From QZKY01 sp964488675 (GTDB lineage: Bacteria > Pseudomonadota > Gammaproteobacteria > Burkholderiales > Burkholderiaceae_D): a stretch of DNA of 20,782 bases. A model generated the notes under the pieces. It saw only the letters and a list, made by a program, of their open reading frames with translations, was not told the DNA's origin and did no database searches. The position numbers were made by a program, and so were the translations under genes. The stretch spans positions 1 to 20,782 of the forward strand of contig CAZAWA010000030.1 of NCBI GenBank assembly GCA_964488675.1, read 5' to 3'. This document shows, piece by piece, positions 7,311-14,139 of the stretch (position 1 is its first letter; each line of letters begins with the position of its first letter).

Positions 7311-8795
7311 ATGAAATATCGCGATTTAAGGGACTTCGTCACCCAAATCCAGAAGCTTGGGGAGCTCAAACTCATTTCAAAGCCGGTTTCGCCTTATCTG
7401 GAAATCACCGAGGTCTGCGATCGCGTCTTGCGCGCTGGCGGCCCTGCCTTGTTATTTCAGCACCCGACCGGGCATACGATGCCGGTGCTTGCGAATTTGT
7501 TCGGCACCACGCGTCGGGTCGCGCTCGGCATGGGCGCGACTAACCTGGAAGAGCTGCGCCGCGTCGGTCACTTGCTCGCCGCGCTCAAGGAGCCGGAGCC
7601 TCCCAGGGATTTCAAGGATGTGATGGGGCTGGGCGCGCTGATGAAGGCAGCCTGGGACATGAAACCAAAGGAGCAGAGCAGCCCGTCCTGCCAGGAAATC
7701 GTATGGGAAGGTCAGGATGTTGACCTGTCACGCCTGCCGATACAGCATTGCTGGCCGGACGATGCCGCCCCGCTGATAACCTGGGGGCTGGTTATTACGA
7801 AGGGGCCGCACAAGGCGCGGCAGAATCTTGGCATCTACCGCCAGCAGGTACTTGGCCGTAGCCAGCTCATCATGCGCTGGCTGCCGCATCGCGGTGGTGC
7901 TCAGGATTTCCGTGAGCATGCACTTACCAACAAGGGACAGCCGTTCCCGATAGCCGTTGCGCTCGGCGCCGACCCCGCTACTATATTAGGTGCAGTCACG
8001 CCTGTGCCGGACAGTTTGTCGGAGTATCAGTTCGCCGGCCTGTTGCGCGGCAGTCGCACCGAAGTCGCCAAAGCTCTGGGGAGCGAACTGCGCGTGCCGG
8101 CTTTTGCCGAAATCGTGCTCGAAGGCCACATCCAGCCTGACACCTCGCACCCGAGCGGTTATCAGCACGCGCTGGAGGGGCAGTTCGGCGACCATACCGG
8201 CTATTACAATGAACAGGACAGCTTCCCGGTGTTCACCGTCGACCGCATCACCATGCGGCGCGATCCCATCTACCACTCGACCTACACCGGCAAGCCGCCG
8301 GACGAGCCCTCTATATTAGGAGAGGCACTCAACGAGGTATTCATCCCTCTATTACAGAAGCAGTTCCCCGAGATCACGGATTTTTACCTGCCGCCTGAAG
8401 GCTGCAGCTACCGGATGGCCGTGGTACAGATAAAAAAGGCCTACCCCGGCCACGCCAGGCGCGTGATGTTTGGCGTCTGGAGCTTTTTGCGGCAATTCAT
8501 GTACACCAAGTTCATCGTCGTGGTTGACGAGGATGTCAACCTTCGTGACTGGAAAGAAGTCATCTGGGCCATCACCACCCGCGTCGACCCGGCGCGCGAC
8601 ACCATGCTGGTCGAGAATACGCCGATTGATTATCTCGACTTTGCCTCGCCCATCAGCGGACTGGGCAGCAAGATGGGGATCGACGCCACCAACAAGTGGG
8701 CTGGCGAAACCGACCGCCAGTGGGGCAAGCCGATAAGCATGTCGCCCGAAGTCAGGGCAAGGGTGGATGGAATCTGGCAGGAGTTGGGCTTCTAA
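7311..8795 (+). CDS. ubiD: 4-hydroxy-3-polyprenylbenzoate decarboxylase UbiD
   Basis: UbiD decarboxylates 4-hydroxy-3-polyprenylbenzoate in ubiquinone synthesis, using prenylated FMN supplied by UbiX (not in this window). The 494-residue length matches proteobacterial UbiD. It opens with MKYRDLRDFVTQIQKLGEL and carries LGIYRQQVLG, the cofactor-region segment YHSTYTGKPPDEP, LPPEGCSYRMAVVQIKKAYPG, VMFGVWSFLRQFMYTKF and VENTPIDYLDFASPISGLGS, all strongly conserved with E. coli UbiD. The ATG at 7311 starts exactly at the family N-terminus although no Shine-Dalgarno is visible. It is a single-gene unit. Three short clusters of rare codons (ATA-TTA or CTA-TTA) break an otherwise GC-rich codon usage. 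Confidence 0.97.
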   Translation: MKYRDLRDFVTQIQKLGELKLISKPVSPYLEITEVCDRVLRAGGPALLFQHPTGHTMPVLANLFGTTRRVALGMGATNLEELRRVGHLLAALKEPEPPRDFKDVMGLGALMKAAWDMKPKEQSSPSCQEIVWEGQDVDLSRLPIQHCWPDDAAPLITWGLVITKGPHKARQNLGIYRQQVLGRSQLIMRWLPHRGGAQDFREHALTNKGQPFPIAVALGADPATILGAVTPVPDSLSEYQFAGLLRGSRTEVAKALGSELRVPAFAEIVLEGHIQPDTSHPSGYQHALEGQFGDHTGYYNEQDSFPVFTVDRITMRRDPIYHSTYTGKPPDEPSILGEALNEVFIPLLQKQFPEITDFYLPPEGCSYRMAVVQIKKAYPGHARRVMFGVWSFLRQFMYTKFIVVVDEDVNLRDWKEVIWAITTRVDPARDTMLVENTPIDYLDFASPISGLGSKMGIDATNKWAGETDRQWGKPISMSPEVRARVDGIWQELGF

Positions 8796-8867
8796 TCCGG
8801 CGTACAGGCAGGCAGCGCAGCAGCCCTCCGCAAAGCGCTGACGGGGGGTATTTCCACCGGCCGCCTG

Positions 8868-8916
8868 GGGCGTGTTCACCCTAAACGGGTGAGTGCGCTT
8901 TGGTGCGAACACGCCC
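8868..8916. repeat. 49-bp nested inverted repeat (MITE-end-like or terminator)
   Basis: The ends GGGCGTGTTC (8868-8877) and GAACACGCCC (8907-8916) are perfect 10-bp inverted repeats. Inside, TCACCC (8876-8881) and GGGTGA (8887-8892) form a second stem around TAAAC, partly overlapping the outer arm. It begins 72 bp after the ubiD stop. No T-run follows on either side, so a simple rho-independent terminator is unlikely. The form resembles two abutting transposon ends or a small REP-like unit. Confidence 0.55.
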
Positions 8917-9121
8917 TAATCACGCAAATCCGCACCCACCCCATCATCCACATGGAGAAAGCGCGCCCAATCAGGCTGAGAACCCCGAGGAAATAAAACC
9001 AGAAACGCCGTCGTTTCACCGTCTTGTAAATGCGCCCCTCCCAAACACCATTACAATCGGCGATTGCGCACAAAACACGCGCCGTCAATTTGGCCCATCG
9101 ATTGACGCATAAATAAGCCAT

Positions 9122-9154
9122 GCCCACTATTAACGCGCCGCGTTAATAGTGGGC
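9122..9154. repeat. perfect 33-bp palindrome at the end of element copy A
   Basis: GCCCACTATTAACGCG (9122-9137) and CGCGTTAATAGTGGGC (9139-9154) are exact inverted repeats around a single C. The corresponding position of copy B has a shorter 21-bp version (16824-16844). No T-run follows on either strand. Confidence 0.85.
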
Positions 9155-9325
9155 CGCGCAGGCGGGATTGGGGGATTTTTGGGGCTTCAAAACACTTAAT
9201 TTGCACAACATTTAAGCAATTTTCATTTCAAAAATGCCATTTTTGCGGGAGTATATACACAAATCAACTGAATAACCAATGCTGACGCGCCGGATAAAAT
9301 TATCTATTGGGAGTATGTATTTTCA
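9122..9325. repeat. dispersed intergenic element, copy A
   Basis: It begins with a perfect 33-bp palindrome (9122-9154). It then carries TTTGCACAA near 9200-9208, a small palindrome AAAAATG-C-CATTTTT (9230-9244), GGGAGTAT (9247-9254), ACGCGCCGGA (9285-9294) and a second GAGTATG (9311-9317). The same boxes in the same order occur in copy B at 16821-17023; the GGGAGTAT to ACGCGCCGGA distance is 38 nt in both, and the two GAGTAT boxes are 62 nt (A) and 63 nt (B) apart. The sequence between boxes is largely diverged. Stops interrupt the reading frame I tested across it, so it looks non-coding. Confidence 0.7.
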
Positions 9326-9406
9326 GGCCTTGTCCAGACTCTGCAGATTGAGCCGCTTTATTGCGGAATTTTAACGAGTCGATGTTCGACAAGCGCCCCG
9401 TATTGC

Positions 9407-9529
9407 GCGCATGCGCCCACCACGGCAGGCGTCTTTAAACCGATGGCATCGCAGATGATCGCCAGCGGCGAGCAAACCGGCAACCTCGACGACCCGATGG
9501 ATGAAAGCGCGACGCAGACTAAAAACTGA
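9407..9529 (+). pseudogene. relic of a GspF/PilC-type secretion membrane protein
   Basis: In the frame ending at TGA 9527-9529, the DNA encodes TAGVFKPMASQMIASGEQTG followed by NLDDPMDESA. This matches the conserved stretch before the last membrane segment of GspF/PilC inner-membrane proteins of type II secretion and type IV pilus systems (typically VFPPM...MVASGEQTGEL). Only about 40 codons remain. There is no start and the downstream membrane segment is gone. No other secretion gene is nearby, so this is a leftover fragment. Confidence 0.6.
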
Positions 9530-9593
9530 AGACCCTGTCGGCGCAAATTTCACTGGGGGAAATAAAACTGCTGCCCCCTGTTTCCCCGTGCGG

Positions 9594-9599
9594 TACAAT
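9594..9599 (+). promoter_or_regulatory. -10 box of the SRP RNA gene
   Basis: TACAAT at 9594-9599 lies 7-8 nt before the inferred 5' end of the SRP RNA and is a good sigma-70 -10 hexamer. The sequence 17 nt upstream (CTGCCC region, about 9571-9576) is a poor -35. Confidence 0.5.
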
Positions 9600-9605
9600 G
9601 CTGAC

Positions 9606-9703
9606 CGGCGGGCCCCTGCGCATTGTGGCTTGGTTAATCTGGTCAGGTCGGGAACGAAGCAGCCATGTCCAATTCCTGCAAGTGCCGCAGACAAGGCTCG
9701 CCT
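9606..9703 (+). ncRNA. ffs: signal recognition particle 4.5S RNA
   Basis: CAGGTCGGGAACGAAGCAG (about 9643-9661) matches the conserved SRP RNA domain IV apical and symmetric loops that bind Ffh (E. coli: CAGGTCCGGAAGGAAGCAG). The flanks close a long hairpin: GCGGGCC at 9608-9614 pairs with GGCTCGC at 9695-9701 with one G-U pair, giving about 98 nt, normal for the short bacterial form. A -10 box lies just upstream and a TGTTTTCC T-run follows. The RNA guides inner-membrane protein targeting with Ffh and FtsY. Exact ends are estimated. Confidence 0.92.
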
Positions 9704-9767
9704 CATGTTTTCCGATTCACCACTCCCAAATACGGCGTGGCGCAATGCGAGTGCGACCGCTGGCTGA

Positions 9768-10916
9768 ATGGACATGCTGAATAAACCCGTGCGCTTGAGC
9801 AAAAAACACCTGTTGATCGCAGGCATGGCGCTATTGGTCATCATCGTCGGCATTGTCACGCTCCGCAGTATCCTTTCCCCTTCTTCCAAACAACAACGAA
9901 ACCCGGTACAAACGGTCAAGACCGTGCTGTCCGAACAGAAGGCGGTTGCCGTCATGGTCAGGGCGAATGGCTATATCACCGCCATCAAAACGGTCGAGGT
10001 GCGGCCGCAAGTCCAGAATATCGTGCGCGCCGTCCATGTGAAGGAAGGGCAGGATGTCGCTGCAGGACAGTTATTGTTTACGCTGGATGCGCGCGGCGAT
10101 GCCGCCAATGTGGACAAGGCGCAGGCGCAACTCGCTCGCGACAAGGCCGACCTTGCCGATGCCGAGGCGACCTTGAAGCGAAACCAGGAACTGTTCGCCA
10201 AAAAATTTATCTCGCAGGCGGTGGTCGATACCGCTCGCGCCAAAGTCGAGTCCCTGCGCGGAACGACGCGCGCCGACAAGGCCACGATTGACTCCAGCAA
10301 TGTGTCGCTCGGCTACAACCGCATCACTGCCAGCATGGCAGGGCGTATCGGCGCAATCAATGTCCACCCCGGCAGCCTGGTGCAACCGACGGGCCCCGCC
10401 ATGGTCACCATCGCGCAGCTTGATCCCATCACGGTCAGCTTTGCGGTTCCTGAGGCTGAGCTGACACACATCGTGTCCTCGTACCCGGAAGGGAGAGCGC
10501 CGGTATTCATCCAGTTCCCCGGAAAAGAACCGGAGCAAGGCACGCTGGTATTCATCGACAATGCGGCCGATCAGCAAAGTGGCACCATCAAGATGAAAGC
10601 GCAGTTCGACAACAAGGAACGGCAACTGTGGCCTGGCTCCTTCGTCAGTGTGCGTATGGTGTCGCGTTCGTTGCCGGATGCAGTCGTGGTACCCGCGCAA
10701 GCCGTGGTCATCGGCCCGAAAGAGCAATTCGTGTATGTCGTGCAGGAAGACGGTACCGTGCAACCTAAATCCGTTTCGGTCCTGACGACTGAGAGCGGCT
10801 TCACTGCAGTTAGCGGCATCGGCGCGGGCATGCGCGTTGTGATCGAGGGTGCGCAAAACCTGCGCCCCGGCGCAAAGGTGCGTGAGGCGCCCGCGGCCAG
10901 TTCATCCGCACCATGA
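9768..10916 (+). CDS. RND efflux periplasmic adaptor (membrane fusion protein)
   Basis: A periplasmic adaptor that links an RND pump to an outer-membrane channel. The protein has 382 residues. A single N-terminal hydrophobic segment (about 13-32) acts as signal anchor. Next come the first lipoyl half (ANGYITAIKTVEVRPQVQ, then VHVKEGQDVAAGQLLFTLD), an alpha-helical hairpin (about 110-170, DKAQAQLARDKADLADAEAT), the second lipoyl half ending NRITASMAGRIG, a beta-barrel (QLDPITVSFAVPEAEL) and a membrane-proximal domain. The start could also be the ATG two codons later (9774); neither has a clear Shine-Dalgarno. Its stop overlaps the pump gene by 4 nt (ATGA), so the two are translationally coupled. 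It begins about 65 nt after ffs. Confidence 0.93.
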   Translation: MDMLNKPVRLSKKHLLIAGMALLVIIVGIVTLRSILSPSSKQQRNPVQTVKTVLSEQKAVAVMVRANGYITAIKTVEVRPQVQNIVRAVHVKEGQDVAAGQLLFTLDARGDAANVDKAQAQLARDKADLADAEATLKRNQELFAKKFISQAVVDTARAKVESLRGTTRADKATIDSSNVSLGYNRITASMAGRIGAINVHPGSLVQPTGPAMVTIAQLDPITVSFAVPEAELTHIVSSYPEGRAPVFIQFPGKEPEQGTLVFIDNAADQQSGTIKMKAQFDNKERQLWPGSFVSVRMVSRSLPDAVVVPAQAVVIGPKEQFVYVVQEDGTVQPKSVSVLTTESGFTAVSGIGAGMRVVIEGAQNLRPGAKVREAPAASSSAP

Positions 10917-13900
10917 ACTTCTCCGAACTCTGCATCCGCCGCCCGGTGATGACCGTGCTGCTGTCGATTGCGGTTGTCGCAATCGGCCTGTTTGCATACA
11001 CCAAGCTGCCGATTGCTGCGCTGCCGAATTACAACACGCCCATCATCAGCGTCACCGCCGTGCTACCCGGCGCCAGCCCCGAAGTCATGGCTTCGTCCGT
11101 TGCGCGCCCGCTGGAAAAGCAATTCTCGATGATCGCCGGACTCGCGACCATCAGCTCGACCAACACGATCGGCAACAGCGCGATCACGCTCGAATTCAAC
11201 TCTGACCGCGATATCGACGCCGCCGCAGTCGATGTGCAGGCCGCGCTGCTGCGCGCACAGCGCAACCTGCCGCCCGAAATGACCACGATGCCGGACTACC
11301 GCAAGGTGAACCCGGCCGATGCCGCCGTGCTGATCATTGCACTGAACTCGCCTTCACTCACGCTTGCCGAAGTCACCGCCTTTGCCGAAAACTTGATCGC
11401 CCCTTCGCTTTCGACCATCGATGGCGTCGCGCAAGTGCAGATATTCGGTCAGCCCCGATTCGCAGTGCGCATCCAGGCGCGTCCGGAGCAGCTTGCCGCA
11501 CGCAACATGACGCTGGATGATCTGGCGGCAGCCCTGAAAAACGCCAACTCGAACAGCCCGGTCGGCGTGCTTGACGGTCAGTACCAGAGCCTGACCATTG
11601 AAGCCAACAAGCAATTGCCGAACGCTGCCGCCTACGCCAACCTGATCATCGCAAGCAGGGACGGGGCATCAATCCGCCTCAAGGATGTGGCCAATGTCGT
11701 GGACAGCGCCGAATCACTCAAGAACAACAGCTGGTTCAACAAGGAACCCTCGATCATCCTCGGCGTCAATCGCCAGCCTAACGCCAACACCGTCGCCGTG
11801 GTCGACGCAGTGCGCGCACGCATCCCCCTGATCGAGACACAGATGCCGTCCTCGATCAATCTTCATGTCCTGAACGACCGCTCAAAGTCGATCCGCGAAT
11901 CGATCCACGATGTGAAGATCACGCTGATGATGACCATCGCGCTCGTGGTGATGGTGATCTTCCTGTTCCTGAAACGCCTGACCGCCACCGTCATTCCCGT
12001 GCTGTCGCTGCCGATTTCGCTGATCGGCTGCTGCGCGCTGATGCAATGGCTGGGCTACAGCCTCGACAACATTTCACTGCTCGGGATTACGATTGCAGTC
12101 GGGCTCGTGGTTGACGACGCGATCGTGGTGCTGGAAAACATCGTGCGCCACATGGAGATGGGCCTGAACCCGATGGCAGCGGCGCTGCGCGGATCGCGCG
12201 AAGTAGGCTTTACCATCCTTTCCATTTCGCTATCCCTTGTCGCCGTGTTCATCCCGATTTTTTTCATGCCGGGCGTGATCGGCCTGCTGTTCCAGGAATT
12301 CGCAGTGGTGGTGTCGCTCTCGATCCTGGTGTCCGCAGTCGTGTCGCTGTCGCTGGTGCCCATGCTGTGCAGCCGTTTTCTGAAACAGGAATCGCATAAA
12401 AAAGACAATTGGGTAAGCCGCCATTTTGAAAGCGCCTTTAACGCGTCGCTGAAGTTCTACGAGCGCATTCTGGACTGGTGCCTGGCGCACAGCAAGTTCA
12501 CCCTTTGTGTTGCAGTCGCCACCTTTGTCGGCACCGGCCTGCTGTTCATCACCATCCCGAAAGGCTTCTTCCCCGAGGAAGACATCGGGCAGATCCGCGC
12601 CACCATCGAAGGCCCGCAGGACGCCTCTTACATAATGATGGCCAGCCTGGTCCAGAAAGCCATCGCGATCGTTGCCGACGACCCCAATGTGGACAGCGTG
12701 GCAGCCCGCTCGCTCGAAGGTAATGCCGGCCGCATGTTCATCGGTCTCAAGCCGCTCGGAGAGCGGCAGTCGATGACCGAGGTGCTCGAAGGTCTGCGCC
12801 GCAAGACGCGCGACATTCCCGGCCTCAATGTCTATTTCCGACCCGAGCAAAACCTCCAGCTTGGCGGCAAGCAAAGCAAGAGCCGCTACCAGTATGTGTT
12901 GCAGAGTGTCCAGACCGAAGCCCTGTACGACTGGGCCGGCAAGATGGAAGAAATCATGCGCGCTGACCCGCTGTTGCGCGATGTGACCAGCGATTCGCAG
13001 ATGAAGGGCTTGCTCGCCATCGTCGACATCAACCGCGACCGCGCGAACGAAGCCGGCATCAGCATGCAGGATATCCGCAGCGCGCTCTACAGCGCGTTTG
13101 GCGACCGGCAGGTTTCAACCATATTCACCAGCAGCAACAGTTACCAGGTGATTCTGCAAAGCAGCGGCACCGGCAAGCAGGACGAAAACGACATTTCGAA
13201 CATCTATGTGCGCGGCAAGTCCGGCTCGCTCTTGCCGCTTACCGGACTCGCGACCGTGCGCCGGGCCGCCGGGCCCATCTCGGTCAACCACCAGGGACAG
13301 CTCGAAGCCGTCACCATCACCTTCAACCTCGCGCCGGATGTGCCGCTCGGCGACGCGAGCAAGCGCATTGAAGAAATCAAGGCGTCGCTCAGCATGCCGC
13401 CGACCATCATCACTTCCTATTCCGGCGACGCCGCCGTGTTCCAGTCTTCGCAAGGCAGCCAGATCGCGTTGCTGGTGCTCGCCATCGTCGTCATCTACAT
13501 CCTGCTCGGTGTGCTGTACGAAAGCTACATTCATCCAATCACCATTCTCGCCGGCCTGCCCTCAGCCGCAATCGGCGCACTTTTGATGCTGCGACTTTTT
13601 GGCATTGAGCTGACGCTGATTGCCACCATCGGCATCCTGATGCTGATTGGCATCGTCAAGAAAAATGCGATCATGATGATCGACTTCGCGCTCGACGCGC
13701 AACGCAATGACGGCATGCAACCCGCAGTCGCCATCCGCACCGCCTGCCTGCTGCGCTTTAGACCGATCATGATGACGACGCTGGCTGCGCTGATGGGCGC
13801 GCTGCCGATTGCGCTCGGCCTCGGCGCGGGCGCGGAGCTGCGCAAGCCGCTGGGTCTGGCTATCGTTGGCGGACTGATTTTTTCGCAGGCAATAACACTG

Positions 13901-13984
13901 GTCATCACGCCGGTGATTTATCTGGCGCTGGATCGCTATAGTGGCGACGGGCCGTTGAGAATCGAGACGGAGACGGGGGCGTAG
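10913..13984 (+). CDS. RND multidrug efflux transporter, HAE1 family (MdtB/MdtC-like)
   Basis: A proton-driven inner-membrane pump of the AcrB/MdtBC type, 1023 residues, typical length. It opens with FSELCIRRPVMTVLLSIAVV (first membrane helix), followed by the porter domain (PGASPEVMASSVARPLE), then helices 2-6 from about 335. The proton-relay pair D401-D402 is present in GLVVDDAIVVLENIVRH, and the helix-10 lysine in GIVKKNAIMMIDFAL. The closest family by eye is MdtB/MdtC/MuxB (N-terminal ALPNYNTPIISVTAVLPGA), which often works as a heteromer, but only one pump gene is present. No outer-membrane channel gene and no regulator flank it, so it probably borrows a TolC-like partner. Substrates cannot be read from sequence. 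Confidence 0.95.
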   Translation: MNFSELCIRRPVMTVLLSIAVVAIGLFAYTKLPIAALPNYNTPIISVTAVLPGASPEVMASSVARPLEKQFSMIAGLATISSTNTIGNSAITLEFNSDRDIDAAAVDVQAALLRAQRNLPPEMTTMPDYRKVNPADAAVLIIALNSPSLTLAEVTAFAENLIAPSLSTIDGVAQVQIFGQPRFAVRIQARPEQLAARNMTLDDLAAALKNANSNSPVGVLDGQYQSLTIEANKQLPNAAAYANLIIASRDGASIRLKDVANVVDSAESLKNNSWFNKEPSIILGVNRQPNANTVAVVDAVRARIPLIETQMPSSINLHVLNDRSKSIRESIHDVKITLMMTIALVVMVIFLFLKRLTATVIPVLSLPISLIGCCALMQWLGYSLDNISLLGITIAVGLVVDDAIVVLENIVRHMEMGLNPMAAALRGSREVGFTILSISLSLVAVFIPIFFMPGVIGLLFQEFAVVVSLSILVSAVVSLSLVPMLCSRFLKQESHKKDNWVSRHFESAFNASLKFYERILDWCLAHSKFTLCVAVATFVGTGLLFITIPKGFFPEEDIGQIRATIEGPQDASYIMMASLVQKAIAIVADDPNVDSVAARSLEGNAGRMFIGLKPLGERQSMTEVLEGLRRKTRDIPGLNVYFRPEQNLQLGGKQSKSRYQYVLQSVQTEALYDWAGKMEEIMRADPLLRDVTSDSQMKGLLAIVDINRDRANEAGISMQDIRSALYSAFGDRQVSTIFTSSNSYQVILQSSGTGKQDENDISNIYVRGKSGSLLPLTGLATVRRAAGPISVNHQGQLEAVTITFNLAPDVPLGDASKRIEEIKASLSMPPTIITSYSGDAAVFQSSQGSQIALLVLAIVVIYILLGVLYESYIHPITILAGLPSAAIGALLMLRLFGIELTLIATIGILMLIGIVKKNAIMMIDFALDAQRNDGMQPAVAIRTACLLRFRPIMMTTLAALMGALPIALGLGAGAELRKPLGLAIVGGLIFSQAITLVITPVIYLALDRYSGDGPLRIETETGA

Positions 13985-13991
13985 TGTGTTT

Positions 13992-14104
13992 CCTTCCCCC
14001 TGCCATGGGGAAGGTTGGGATGAGGGTTACAAGCTTGCTGTTTGTCGCGCCTTTCTTCACGCCCTCGACCCCCACCCCAACCCTCTCCCTTGCAGAGGGA
14101 GGGG
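13992..14104. repeat. pair of REP-like repeats in inverted orientation
   Basis: The first unit (13992-14028) has the stem CCTTCCCC (13992-13999)/GGGGAAGG (14007-14014) followed by GGTTGGGATGAGGGT. The second (about 14067-14104) is its inverse: CCCCACCCCAACCCTC leading into the stem TCCCT (14086-14090)/AGGGA (14096-14100), extended by CCTC/GGGG. The core matches the widespread proteobacterial repeat CCTCACCCCAACCCTCTCCC. Two head-to-head units with a spacer resemble a BIME. They fill nearly all the gap between the pump gene and dnaX and may act as a terminator for the efflux operon. Confidence 0.8.
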
Positions 14105-14139
14105 CTCGTCCGGCACTCTGTTTGATATAGAATGGCGGA

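Larger units (their letters stand above)
8796..9605. other. long gene-poor spacer with repeats and a gene relic
   Basis: About 800 bp without a firmly supported gene. From left to right it holds a 49-bp nested inverted repeat (8868-8916), a minus-strand open frame with a hydrophobic Trp/Phe-rich stretch (start near 9121, stop at 8876; weak), the dispersed element copy A (9122-9325), a GspF/PilC coding relic (9407-9529), and the promoter of the SRP RNA gene. The patchwork suggests repeated insertion and decay. Confidence 0.6.

Noticed and set aside
9371..9955. Long minus-strand open frame across the ffs region
   Set aside because: It runs antisense over the SRP RNA gene and the start of the adaptor gene and has no recognisable domain.
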